Shown here in pieces: positions 41,501 to 49,917 of a stretch of DNA of 54,717 bases (positions within the stretch are counted from its first letter, which is position 1; the number at the start of each line of letters is the position of its first letter). Location of the stretch: assembly GCA_002361485.1 (NCBI GenBank), contig DESZ01000032.1, forward strand, positions 1-54,717, given 5' to 3'. A program made the translations under genes and the position numbers. This stretch comes from Cyanobacteria bacterium UBA3301. GTDB lineage: Bacteria; Cyanobacteriota; Vampirovibrionia; Gastranaerophilales; Gastranaerophilaceae. Under the pieces are notes generated by a model. That model did no database searches, was not told where the DNA came from, and saw only the letters and a list, made by a program, of their open reading frames with translations.

Positions 41501-43762
41501 TTACATACTTACGCGGTCTTTAATTTCTTCCATCTTGTGATCCGCTAATCTTGAATCACCTTTTACTCTTGAATATGAAAGATAACCGTTCATCCTGTCT
41601 ATTTTTGTCAAATTACGGCTTCCGCATTTTGGACATACATCCATATTTAATTCTTCGTGTCCGCAATCATCGCAGTATGAAAGTGATAAATTTACCCCTT
41701 CATAAAAGCCCATATCCATAGCTCTTAAGACAAGTGTTTTAACAGCTTCCGTATTGTAATCCAACGGATATTTTACATATTGAATTTTACCGCCGTTCAT
41801 CAAATCCCAGAAACGTTTTTCACAATCTTGTTTTTGAATAGGTGTGATTTTTTCGGAAACATGACAATGGAAACTGTTTGATACATAAGGTTTATCGGAA
41901 ACCTTCTCAACAACACCATATTTTTTACGGAATTGTTTTACCTGCAAACCGCAAAGATTTTCCGCAGGTGTTCCGTATAATGCGTATAAATAACCGTCTT
42001 CTTTTTTGAATTGAGCAACTTTCTTGTTGATATATTCCATAACTTCAATAGCAAATTGTCCGTCTTCTACCAATGATTTGCCGTTATGAAGCTCTTGCAA
42101 TTCATTTAATGCAGTAATACCAAATGATGCTGTTGCTGATTTCAATAAAGGTTTAATCTTGTCATGGAATCCCAAATGACCGCCCAAGAAACCACCTTCA
42201 CAATATGCAAGAGGATTAACCGAAGCTCTCATTTCTCCAAGATAATCATAAGTTCTCTTGTGAAGCCCTCTGATTAATTCCATATAGTAATCTAAAACTT
42301 CATAGAAATCTTTACTTTCTTTTTTGGCTTTTGCATAAATCATCGGTAAATGCAAGCTAATAGCACCAATATTGAAACGTCCCACAAAGATTGGTGTATC
42401 GTTTTCGTCTGCAGGCTCAGCCCCGCCTCTTTCAAACCAAGGTGATAAGAACGCTCTGCAACCCATCGGTGAAACTACTTTACCGTATTTTTTATACATT
42501 GAAGCTACATAACCTTCTCCGGTTAAACTTAACCAATCAGGGTACATTGCTTTTTTAGAACATTCTATACCTGCTTCAAACACATCATAATTAACCTTGC
42601 CTTCCCCATGAAGATTTTCATCATATAAAAATACTATCTTAGGGAACAATACAGGCTTTTTATTACCTTTTTTGCCTTGACCATGCATACGAATTTCCAA
42701 CATTGTAATTGTTGCCATTTTTTCGTATTCATCTGTTCCTAAACCTGCAGTAACCGTAATGAACGGATAATCACCACGAGATGAAGCAACTGTATTGAAC
42801 TTATATTCCCAACCCTGGAAACCTTGTTCAAAGTCTTTTTTAACATCACCTTTTGCTGCTTTTGAAGCATTTTCTTCATCAAGACCAAGTTCAATATATT
42901 TTGCATATTGTCTTTCAAAAGTTTTTTGAGCATAAGGTGCTAAAATCTTATCAACTTCTGCAACGGTAAATCCGCCATATTGCTGGCTTGCTGCAGCCAT
43001 AACGATATCTCCGATAACATCAAACGCAACATCTAATGATTTTGGTTCGTTATACCAAAGATTACCCATTTCAAATCCGCCTTTTAATACGCTTGCTACA
43101 TCAAATAAGCAGCAATTCATAGTATCACGTCTTGCGGACATATCATGGATATAAATATAACCGTCACGAATAGCTTGTAATTCATCAACCGTTAAGAAGA
43201 ATTTTTTGTATAACTCTTTGTTTAGCTGATTAAATATCAAAGAACGCTTTGTCGATACAAGTGCAGAATCAGCATTGGAGTTTTCTTTATCACCAATGTA
43301 CATAATTCTTTGAGATTCTTGATAAACTTTATCTAACATAGTTACAAAATCAATTTTGTAATCTCTGTAATTTCTGTAGCTTTTTGCAACTTTCGGATTT
43401 ACATCTTCCAATGCATTTTCAACTATACAGTGCATTTTAGAAATATCAATTTCTTTTGAATGCATTGAAAATACACTGTTATTAACATTTTTACATATGT
43501 TTTCTATATCTTGTTCCGACAACTCTACAAGCATACGAGCTGCAGATTTCTTTATTGCATTAACGACTTTTTGTATATCATATTCTTCTAATGTACCGTC
43601 TTTTTTAACGATTTTAATATCACTTAAATCGATTTTTTCAGACATATTGATTACATTTTTCGGATTCATGTCAGGAGTTGACATGCGAGCACTGCTTGCT
43701 GCACTTTCCAATCCGTTACTGCTGTTAATACTTACAACTCTCCCACTGTTTAAATTATTCAT
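41501..43762 (-). CDS. nrdD: Anaerobic ribonucleoside-triphosphate reductase (class III)
   Basis: NrdD makes dNTPs without oxygen by glycyl-radical chemistry. The 753-aa protein has an N-terminal ATP-cone (IKIVKKDGTLEEYDIQKVVNAIKKSAARM) for allosteric control, the ten-stranded barrel, and a C-terminal end with a zinc site (CDDCG and CPKCG) and the glycyl-radical loop RMNGYL. I place the start at 43762 because AGGAG lies 5 bp upstream; the frame stays open further up, but that part is the leader. NrdG is downstream. Confidence 0.95.
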   Translation of the reverse strand: MNNLNSGRVVSINSSNGLESAASSARMSTPDMNPKNVINMSEKIDLSDIKIVKKDGTLEEYDIQKVVNAIKKSAARMLVELSEQDIENICKNVNNSVFSMHSKEIDISKMHCIVENALEDVNPKVAKSYRNYRDYKIDFVTMLDKVYQESQRIMYIGDKENSNADSALVSTKRSLIFNQLNKELYKKFFLTVDELQAIRDGYIYIHDMSARRDTMNCCLFDVASVLKGGFEMGNLWYNEPKSLDVAFDVIGDIVMAAASQQYGGFTVAEVDKILAPYAQKTFERQYAKYIELGLDEENASKAAKGDVKKDFEQGFQGWEYKFNTVASSRGDYPFITVTAGLGTDEYEKMATITMLEIRMHGQGKKGNKKPVLFPKIVFLYDENLHGEGKVNYDVFEAGIECSKKAMYPDWLSLTGEGYVASMYKKYGKVVSPMGCRAFLSPWFERGGAEPADENDTPIFVGRFNIGAISLHLPMIYAKAKKESKDFYEVLDYYMELIRGLHKRTYDYLGEMRASVNPLAYCEGGFLGGHLGFHDKIKPLLKSATASFGITALNELQELHNGKSLVEDGQFAIEVMEYINKKVAQFKKEDGYLYALYGTPAENLCGLQVKQFRKKYGVVEKVSDKPYVSNSFHCHVSEKITPIQKQDCEKRFWDLMNGGKIQYVKYPLDYNTEAVKTLVLRAMDMGFYEGVNLSLSYCDDCGHEELNMDVCPKCGSRNLTKIDRMNGYLSYSRVKGDSRLADHKMEEIKDRVSM

Positions 43763-43935
43763 CATATCTCCTTTAGGTACAAAAAGACAGAACCGCCGAC
43801 TCTTACAAACTACCACCATGCCGGGCTTCTGTTTGGGTTTCCACATATTGCTAAAACTCTTGGTTTTAGTGACTTAGGACCAGCTAGGGGCTTTCACCCT
43901 CTCTTTCCTTAACGTACTTTTATAATACTACAATT
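43763..43935 (-). promoter_or_regulatory. Structured leader of nrdD (candidate riboswitch or attenuator)
   Basis: The RNA upstream of nrdD holds several stems: GGG/CCC around GUGAAAG (near 43897), CTAAAAC/GTTTTAG (near 43850-43868), and a long-range ACAGAAGCC/GGCGGTTCTGT pair followed by CTTTTTG, which looks like an intrinsic terminator about 20 nt before the RBS. It matches no riboswitch class I can name. Confidence 0.5.
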
Positions 43936-44243
43936 TTCCATGCTTTGGAAGTCTTTTTACAAAAATTTAAATCTTTTGGACGATATATTTTGTAACAATT
44001 CTTCATGTTCCCCATATAGTCTTGGTAACAGTGATTGAAATATTTTTTAATGAAGTTTTTTTAAAAACATTTTTTAATAATACAAATATAACGGATAAAT
44101 TCACTATTAGACAGCAACATGCAAATTTGCAAATCTGAAATTTCGTAACACGCAGGATTTTTGGTATACCGTATCCCATATCTTCTTATTATCATTTAAA
44201 ATTATCCACTTTTAACAATTGAAATATATCCGATTTTTTCTTA
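43936..44243. other. Divergent intergenic region, nrdD side
   Basis: No gene found. AT-rich DNA with short palindromes (GCAAATTTGC near 44128, GGTATACC near 44163). It should contain the nrdD promoter (minus), for which TATTAT near 43925 is a weak candidate, and any control site for anaerobic or NrdR-type regulation; no clear NrdR box is visible. Confidence 0.35.
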
Positions 44244-44249
44244 TATAAT
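44219..44249 (+). promoter_or_regulatory. Promoter of a predicted leaderless GT9 mRNA
   Basis: TTGAAA (44219-44224) and TATAAT (44244-44249; spacer 19, or 17 to an overlapping TATATA), then 6 nt to the ATG at 44256. No RBS. Confidence 0.6.
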
Positions 44250-44255
44250 AGAGTC

Positions 44256-45248
44256 ATGGAAAATAAAAGAATACTTGCGATAAATTTTGGAGGAATCGGG
44301 GATGAAATATTTTTTCTTCCCACTTTGATTTCTTTAAAAAAAGAATTTCCGAATTCGCATATAACTTTGGCGCTTGAACCAAGAAGTAAAAGTATTGTAG
44401 ATTTGACCGACGTTATTGATGAAACTTTGCTTATTGACCCAAAAGGTAAAGATAAGTATTTTCAAATGTTCAAACTTTTATTACATGCCCGAAACGGAAA
44501 ATATGATACCGTAATATCTTCGGGCGGGAATAAGCTGATAAGTCTTTTATTATTTTTATCCGGAATAAAGACAAGATGCGGATATAATACGGGTAAATTA
44601 AGTAAATTCTTATTAACGAACGCTGTTAAGTTAAACAAAAATCAATATGCCTGCGCAATGTATCACGATTTAATAAGAGATTTAACCGAATATAATACCG
44701 AATTACCTCAAATAAACATAAATAAAAAAGAGTCTGTTGCTAATTCCGTTCTGATTCATCCTGGGGTAAGCAAATTAAGTATTCAAAAAAACTGTATAAA
44801 AACAATACCTCCGAAAACTTGGGCAAAAGTTATTGATTTATTGGTCGCGGAAGGTAAAAGGGTAATGCTAATCGGCGGACCTGACGATAAAGAATGTATT
44901 GAAACAATATTAGAAAACGTACGAACACAGAATTTTGAGAACCTCTACGGAACAACGAAAAATTTGAAGGATTTGGCAGAATTGATTTCAAGTTCGGAAA
45001 AATTCTTGTGCTCTGATTCTGCACCATTACATATAGCAGTTGCTTTGGGAATAAAAACCTATGTAATTTTCGGTCCGACAGATGATAATACATTAATTCC
45101 TAAATCTGGCAATATTATCCCGATTAAAGCAAACGATAAATGCGAAATGAAACCATGTTTATGGACAAGGCGTCAAACAACCTGTGAAAAATTATCATGC
45201 CTTCAGATAACGGCAAACCAAATTTGCGAAACCGTTTTGAATAGTTAA
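44256..45248 (+). CDS. Glycosyltransferase family 9 (heptosyltransferase-like)
   Basis: A 330-aa GT-B enzyme of the ADP-heptose:LPS heptosyltransferase family, adding a heptose or similar sugar to the LPS core on the cytoplasmic face. Motifs: INFGGIGDEIFFLPTL at the N-terminus, IHPGVSK and VMLIGGPDD, then SEKFLCSDSAPLHIAVALGIKTYVIFGPTDD. A late Cys-rich segment (CEMKPCLWTRRQTTCEKLSCLQ) is common in the family. It abuts der convergently. It supports an LPS-bearing cell. Confidence 0.9.
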   Translation: MENKRILAINFGGIGDEIFFLPTLISLKKEFPNSHITLALEPRSKSIVDLTDVIDETLLIDPKGKDKYFQMFKLLLHARNGKYDTVISSGGNKLISLLLFLSGIKTRCGYNTGKLSKFLLTNAVKLNKNQYACAMYHDLIRDLTEYNTELPQININKKESVANSVLIHPGVSKLSIQKNCIKTIPPKTWAKVIDLLVAEGKRVMLIGGPDDKECIETILENVRTQNFENLYGTTKNLKDLAELISSSEKFLCSDSAPLHIAVALGIKTYVIFGPTDDNTLIPKSGNIIPIKANDKCEMKPCLWTRRQTTCEKLSCLQITANQICETVLNS

Positions 45249-46577
45249 CTATTTCTTTTCTTTACGTTCTCTTGCAGACAATCTTACAGGATTGCCGAAA
45301 AAACCGAAAGCCTCTCTCAATTTGTTTTCCAAATAGCGTTTGTAATTATCTTTTAAAAGTTCTTCGTTATTTACAAAGAAAACAAACGTAGGCGGTTGAG
45401 TGGTAACCTGTGTTGTATAATATATCTTTAACCGTTTCCCTTTAAAACTTGTCGGCGGATTGAGAGCATAAGCTTCATTTATAACCTTATTTAACAAACC
45501 GGTTGAAATACGCTTAACTCCTTCATTATAAACTTTAATCCCCTCGTCAAAAATTTGGGTTAAACGTTGTTTTGTAACCGCACTTATAAAAATCTTCGGC
45601 GCATAACTTAAAAAAGGGATATCCTGTTCTAATTTTTGTTGAAATTTATTGATGGTATTGGCCTTTTTATCTTCAACCAAATCCCATTTATTTATGGCAA
45701 CAATAATACCTTTACCCGCATCTGTTATAATTGAAGAAATTCTCTTATCTTGGTCTGAAATCCCTTCCGTTGCATCAATAACCAAAAGCGCAACATCACA
45801 ATCCCTTATTGAACGGATTGCCCTATCTACCGCAAATTTTTCAACACCGTAATCAACTTTTGATTTCTTTCGGATACCTGCTGTGTCAACAATAGTGAAA
45901 TCCGTTTCATTATACTTTATATGAGAATCTATACTATCGCGAGTTGTTCCCGAAACGTCAGATACGATAACTCTTTTTGAACCTAATAATGCATTAACGA
46001 TAGAAGATTTTCCGGCATTTGGACGTCCGACGATAGCTATTCTTATGCGCTGTTCTTTTTCTTCTTCTTCGGAAATTTCAAAGTCCTCGGTTATTAAATC
46101 CAACAAATCACCAACCCCGCCCGAACCATGTAAAGCTGATATGGCAACAGGTTCACCCAAAGACAATTCATAAAAATCATTTACCATTATCAATGATTCC
46201 GGGTTGTCACATTTATTTACGGCAACAAAAACAGGCTTTTTTGCCCTGCGCAAAATATTTGCTATATCATAATCTATCGGATTTATTCCGTCTTTTCCGT
46301 CAACAAGAAATATAATTTTATCTGCTTCTTCACACGCCAATTGAGCTTGTGTAAAAATAGAATTCATTATATCGTCATCATCTCCAGGGATTATCCCGCC
46401 TGTATCGATTACAGTGAACATTTTACTCTGCCATTCAACATCAAAATAAATTCTGTCACGTGTAACACCCGGCATATCATCAACAATTGAATTTCTTGAC
46501 CCAACAAGACGATTTACAAATGTCGATTTGCCGACATTTGGTCTTCCAACTATTGCTACTATTGGTTTTCTGTCCAT
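45249..46577 (-). CDS. der: Ribosome assembly GTPase Der (EngA)
   Basis: Der has two tandem GTPase domains and matures the 50S subunit. The 442-aa protein has G1 motifs GRPNVGKST (11-19) and GRPNAGKSS (about 184-192), G3 motifs DTGG and DTAG, NKCD and NKWD, and a C-terminal KH-like domain (about 355-440). Length is normal. Its predicted promoter places the transcript start at the ATG, and no RBS is seen. Confidence 0.96.
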   Translation of the reverse strand: MDRKPIVAIVGRPNVGKSTFVNRLVGSRNSIVDDMPGVTRDRIYFDVEWQSKMFTVIDTGGIIPGDDDDIMNSIFTQAQLACEEADKIIFLVDGKDGINPIDYDIANILRRAKKPVFVAVNKCDNPESLIMVNDFYELSLGEPVAISALHGSGGVGDLLDLITEDFEISEEEEKEQRIRIAIVGRPNAGKSSIVNALLGSKRVIVSDVSGTTRDSIDSHIKYNETDFTIVDTAGIRKKSKVDYGVEKFAVDRAIRSIRDCDVALLVIDATEGISDQDKRISSIITDAGKGIIVAINKWDLVEDKKANTINKFQQKLEQDIPFLSYAPKIFISAVTKQRLTQIFDEGIKVYNEGVKRISTGLLNKVINEAYALNPPTSFKGKRLKIYYTTQVTTQPPTFVFFVNNEELLKDNYKRYLENKLREAFGFFGNPVRLSARERKEKK

Positions 46578-46584
46578 AGTTATA

Positions 46585-46613
46585 TGAATATCATGAACAG
46601 GACAAATTGTAAA
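46585..46613 (-). promoter_or_regulatory. Predicted der promoter, near-leaderless
   Basis: Minus-strand TTTACA (46613-46608), 17-bp spacer ending TGA, TATTCA (46590-46585), then 7 nt to the der ATG at 46577. Confidence 0.55.
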
Positions 46614-46657
46614 ATTTTATGCTAAAATCAATATAATATTTTTAATTTGGAGAAAAG

Positions 46658-47128
46658 ATGTTAGTTAAAATATACACAGACGGAGCTTGCAGCGGGAACC
46701 CCGGTAAAGGCGGATACGGAACGATTTTAATTGCGGTTGATGATAGCGGGAAAACACACAAAAAAGAAATTTCTCAAGGGTTTAAAAATACAACAAATAA
46801 CAGGATGGAATTGTTAGCTGCAATTGTCGGTTTGGAAGCTTTAAAAAGACCATGTGACGTTGAATTGACATCAGACTCAAAATATCTTGTAGATGCATTT
46901 AACCAAAATTGGATTGACGGCTGGATAAAAAAAGGCTGGAAGGGTGCAAATAAACAACCCGTAAAAAATCAAGATTTATGGAAAAGATTACTCAAAGCAA
47001 AAGAACCCCATAATGTTACTTTTATTTGGGTAAAAGGTCACGCGGGGCATGAATTTAACGAACGTTGCGACCAAATGGCAGTAAAATCTGCTAATTCGGA
47101 TAATCTGCTTGAAGATAATCCTCAATAA
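46658..47128 (+). CDS. rnhA: Ribonuclease HI
   Basis: RNase HI cuts the RNA of RNA-DNA hybrids. The 156-aa protein has the catalytic DEDD residues: YTDGACSGNPGKGGYG, RMELLAAI, SDSKYLVDA and HEFNERCD, and the basic handle region WIKKGWKGANKQ. RBS TGGAGAAAAG; an extended -10 (TGCTAAAAT) lies upstream. Together with rnhB, both RNase H types are present. Confidence 0.96.
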   Translation: MLVKIYTDGACSGNPGKGGYGTILIAVDDSGKTHKKEISQGFKNTTNNRMELLAAIVGLEALKRPCDVELTSDSKYLVDAFNQNWIDGWIKKGWKGANKQPVKNQDLWKRLLKAKEPHNVTFIWVKGHAGHEFNERCDQMAVKSANSDNLLEDNPQ

Positions 47129-47148
47129 AAATTCGTAGATTTATAGTA

Positions 47149-47177
47149 TTGAAATTCGGCATAAAGTGTTGTTTAAT
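47149..47177 (+). promoter_or_regulatory. Predicted corA promoter
   Basis: TTGAAA (47149-47154), 17-bp spacer, TTTAAT (47172-47177), about 31 bp before the chosen corA start. Confidence 0.5.
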
Positions 47178-47208
47178 TATATTGCGGACTAAAGTAGGAA
47201 CAGGTATT

Positions 47209-48168
47209 ATGTTAGAAATTACCAAAACTCAGGATGACGGAACACTAAAAACCCTAGATTTGAATGAAGCCGTATCAGGTTCGTGGTTTAACTTGATAAA
47301 TCCTACTCATGAAGAAATTCAGCAGGTTTCTTTGGTTTTAGGGCTTGACGAAAGCTTTTTAAGCAATTCATTAGACGCAGACGAGTTATCACGTATGGAA
47401 TTTGAAGACGGAAACCTTTTAGTCATTACAAACGTTCCTATAATGGATGATGAGGGTAATTTTGACACAATGCCTTTAGGGCTTGTATTTACTCCTGAGA
47501 GCATGATTACTGTATGCGCGAAAGAAAATAAAATAATCAGTTCATTTAATGAAGATACCGCAAAATTCTTTGATACACGCAAAAAAGCTAATTTTATGCT
47601 GAGTATATTGTTTAGAGCTGCAAAATTTTATTTGAGATATTTGAATATAATTAACAAACAAACCGATAATATTGAAGATTCATTGAAGAAAACCACGCAT
47701 AATAAAGCTCTGTTCCAACTGATGGAAATACAGAAATCTTTAGTTTATTTCACAACTTCATTAAAGGATAATCAACTTGTGTTGCAAAAACTTTTAAGAA
47801 TGGTTAATGCAAATACAGGCAACTTACAATCAATTGTAAAATTTACGGAAGACGATATCGACATGCTTGAAGACGTTATTATTGAAAATAAACAGGCTTC
47901 AGAAATGGTTGAAATGCACCGTACAATTCTGGAAAGTATGATGGATTGTATGGCTTCCATAATAAATAATAATTTAAACCTTGTGATGAAATTTTTGGCA
48001 TCAATTACGATTATTATGTCAATCCCTACAATGATAGGTAGTTTTTGGGGGATGAACGTACCTATGCCTTTTGGCAACAATCATTTCGGATTTTTAATCG
48101 TCATATTGATGTCTGTTATTGCAACTTTTGCCGTTGCAGTATTTTTCAACAGAAAAGGCATGATGTAA
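47209..48168 (+). CDS. corA: CorA family Mg2+/divalent cation transporter
   Basis: A 319-aa pentameric inner-membrane channel for Mg2+ or Co2+/Ni2+. It has a large cytosolic funnel domain, the long stalk helix (about 190-255) and two C-terminal membrane segments. The GMN signature lies in SFWGMNVPMPFG between them. The ATG at 47209 is set by AGGAACAGG just before it; an earlier in-frame ATG at 47149 lies within the promoter. Confidence 0.93.
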   Translation: MLEITKTQDDGTLKTLDLNEAVSGSWFNLINPTHEEIQQVSLVLGLDESFLSNSLDADELSRMEFEDGNLLVITNVPIMDDEGNFDTMPLGLVFTPESMITVCAKENKIISSFNEDTAKFFDTRKKANFMLSILFRAAKFYLRYLNIINKQTDNIEDSLKKTTHNKALFQLMEIQKSLVYFTTSLKDNQLVLQKLLRMVNANTGNLQSIVKFTEDDIDMLEDVIIENKQASEMVEMHRTILESMMDCMASIINNNLNLVMKFLASITIIMSIPTMIGSFWGMNVPMPFGNNHFGFLIVILMSVIATFAVAVFFNRKGMM

Positions 48169-48443
48169 CACTAAACCCTATGATTGATGAAACTTTATAA
48201 ATTAGCATGCTTTTCGTTTATAGCGCACATTTTGTGCTTTTTATGTTCTGCAATGTAAAGAAATGTAAACAAAAGAAGCGCTACAGTAAAAATCCCTGAA
48301 ACCATGTTCCTGTCATGATTTCAGCCGTCTTTCATATAGCCAAAAAACTTGTTAAAACAAATCTCTTGGACTTAATCAAAAGATAATGTAGAATAAAAAT
48401 ATGCTCATTGAAACGGGCATGTTCTTGTAGAGGTAGAGATTTA
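48169..48443 (+). promoter_or_regulatory. Intergenic region with yggS promoter
   Basis: No gene found. A well-formed promoter is at 48366-48394: TTGGAC, 17-bp spacer, TAGAAT. A short hairpin in the leader (ATGCTC/GGGCAT, about 48401-48420) precedes the RBS GAGGTAGAG of yggS. Confidence 0.6.
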
Positions 48444-49106
48444 ATGGGGAATAGAGTCAAAGAAAATCTGTTACAAGTACAAGAAGAAATCGCACCTTGT
48501 AAACCCAGAATAATTGCAGTTACTAAGTATTTCGGACAAGAAGGCATAATCAATGCATATGATGCCGGATTAAGAGATTTTGGTGAATCAAGAGCCATTG
48601 AGGCTTGCGATAAAATCAATTCTCTGCCGGAGAATATAAAAAGTAATTCAACTTTTCATTTTATAGGTCATTTACAAACCAATAAAGTAAAATACGTTGT
48701 GAAAGTATTTGATTATATACATTCCGTAGATTCTTATAAACTTGCAAAAACAATAAGCGAGCATTCGGCAGAAATCGGGAAACGGCAAAAAATCCTGCTT
48801 CAGATAAATAATGCCAACGAAGAACAAAAATTCGGATTTTCAAAAGATGAAATTTTTGATAATTTTGAACAAATTAAGGCATTAGACGGAGTAGAAATTG
48901 TCGGACTTATGAATATGGCACCAATAAACGCAAGTGAGGATGAATTACAGCATTTATTCGGCGAGATAGTTCATATAAAAGACGAATTGCAAAACCGATT
49001 TGATTGTGAATTAAGAGAGCTATCAATGGGAATGAGCCAAGATTACAAAATAGCAGCTCAAGCTGGGGCGACAATGTTAAGGATAGGTAGAAAATTATTT
49101 AATTAA
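48444..49106 (+). CDS. YggS-type PLP homeostasis protein
   Basis: A 220-aa PLP-binding TIM-barrel (PLPBP/YggS) that keeps free pyridoxal phosphate in balance. The PLP-Lys lies in IIAVTKYF, followed by FGESRAIEA, the HFIGHLQTNKVKYVV block, KFGFS and LSMGMSQDYKIAAQAGATMLRIGR. The first Met used here (48444) has the RBS GAGGTAGAG; a longer frame from 48408 is in the leader hairpin. Directly upstream of sepF, as in Firmicutes and cyanobacteria. Confidence 0.94.
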   Translation: MGNRVKENLLQVQEEIAPCKPRIIAVTKYFGQEGIINAYDAGLRDFGESRAIEACDKINSLPENIKSNSTFHFIGHLQTNKVKYVVKVFDYIHSVDSYKLAKTISEHSAEIGKRQKILLQINNANEEQKFGFSKDEIFDNFEQIKALDGVEIVGLMNMAPINASEDELQHLFGEIVHIKDELQNRFDCELRELSMGMSQDYKIAAQAGATMLRIGRKLFN

Positions 49107-49126
49107 ATATAAACGGAGGAGATAAA

Positions 49127-49624
49127 GTGGCGATAGTTGACATTTTCAAAAGGGTTGGAGATTTTGTTATGGACGGATTCAGAGGGGAAGACGATCCGTT
49201 TGAAGAAATGAATGAAGATGATGCTTATTATGAATTAGACGGTTCTGCCGTTAGAGAGCCTGTTGCGGTTACTCAACCGGAAAGACATACTGAAACAAAA
49301 ATTTTAGAACATCCGAGATTTAACAAAGGCGGAAACGAAATTGTTTTAGTAGTTCCAAATTCATTCGATGATGTTTCAACTATTGTTCAACATTTAAAAG
49401 ATAGAAAAATAGTTATGGTGAACTTGCATTTATTAGATAAAAATCAATGCCAAAGAACTATTGATTATGTTTGCGGTGCATCACAAGCCCTTAATGCTCA
49501 ACCTAAGAAAGTTGCTGATTTAGTATTTGTATTTGCACCTCACAATGTCACGGTTTCTCCTGACGAAATAAGTTCACAACAAAACAAGTTTGATGATTCA
49601 TTGTGGAGAACATCTCTGCAATAG
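49127..49624 (+). CDS. sepF: Cell division protein SepF
   Basis: SepF tethers FtsZ to the membrane and aligns the septum. The 165-aa protein has an N-terminal amphipathic helix (MAIVDIFKRVGDFVMDGF), an acidic linker (about 20-55) and the SepF domain (about 65-150; IVLVVPNSFDDVSTIVQHLKDRKIVMVNLHLLD, IDYVCGASQALNA). It starts with GTG behind a strong GGAGGAG. 20 bp after yggS, with a terminator downstream. Confidence 0.94.
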   Translation: MAIVDIFKRVGDFVMDGFRGEDDPFEEMNEDDAYYELDGSAVREPVAVTQPERHTETKILEHPRFNKGGNEIVLVVPNSFDDVSTIVQHLKDRKIVMVNLHLLDKNQCQRTIDYVCGASQALNAQPKKVADLVFVFAPHNVTVSPDEISSQQNKFDDSLWRTSLQ

Positions 49625-49663
49625 AATAATCTTGGTATGAGAAGAGATAGTTTGATTAAAACC

Positions 49664-49691
49664 GGCGGTATTTAATATACCGCTTTTTTTT
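49664..49691 (+). terminator. Rho-independent terminator after sepF
   Basis: GCGGTAT, 5-nt loop, ATACCGC, then a run of eight T. Confidence 0.9.
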
Positions 49692-49834
49692 TACAATTTA
49701 CAACCTAAAATATAATATATTATTCCAGATATATTATATCTATGTTTTATAAAAATTAAACCCTTAAAAAATGTTTAAATATTAATTAAAAGTTAATTTC
49801 TCATGACTTTGTTGAAAATAACGTTAAAATGATA
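49692..49834. other. AT-rich region upstream of clpB
   Basis: No gene found. It contains a 15-nt palindrome AGATATATTATATCT (about 49727-49741) and TTGAAA-like boxes near 49811. No CIRCE element is visible, so HrcA control of clpB is not supported. Confidence 0.35.
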
Positions 49835-49893
49835 ACAGAAGACAAGAAGTCCTGAAGTTTGAATTTTTAGCTTCAGTTCTTCCTGCTCTAATC
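49835..49893. repeat. Octamer-phased element, copy 7
   Basis: Upstream of clpB: AGAAGACAAGAAGTCCTGAAG, then an AT-rich loop and CTTCAGTTCTTCCTGCTC as the opposite arm. It matches the AAGAAGAC/CTTCTTGA family and lies in the clpB leader. Confidence 0.6.
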
Positions 49894-49917
49894 TTAACTG
49901 AATGGAGTTGATATTTT

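Noticed and set aside
43763..43846. N-terminal extension of NrdD in frame upstream of 43762
   Set aside because: It lies in the leader hairpins and AGGAG favours the ATG at 43762; the family starts near the ATP-cone.
43936..44255. NrdR boxes upstream of nrdD
   Set aside because: Short AT palindromes exist, but none matches the paired 16-bp NrdR pattern.
49692..49917. CIRCE or heat-shock element before clpB
   Set aside because: No TTAGCACTC-N9-GAGTGCTAA match, and no convincing alternative heat-shock promoter.
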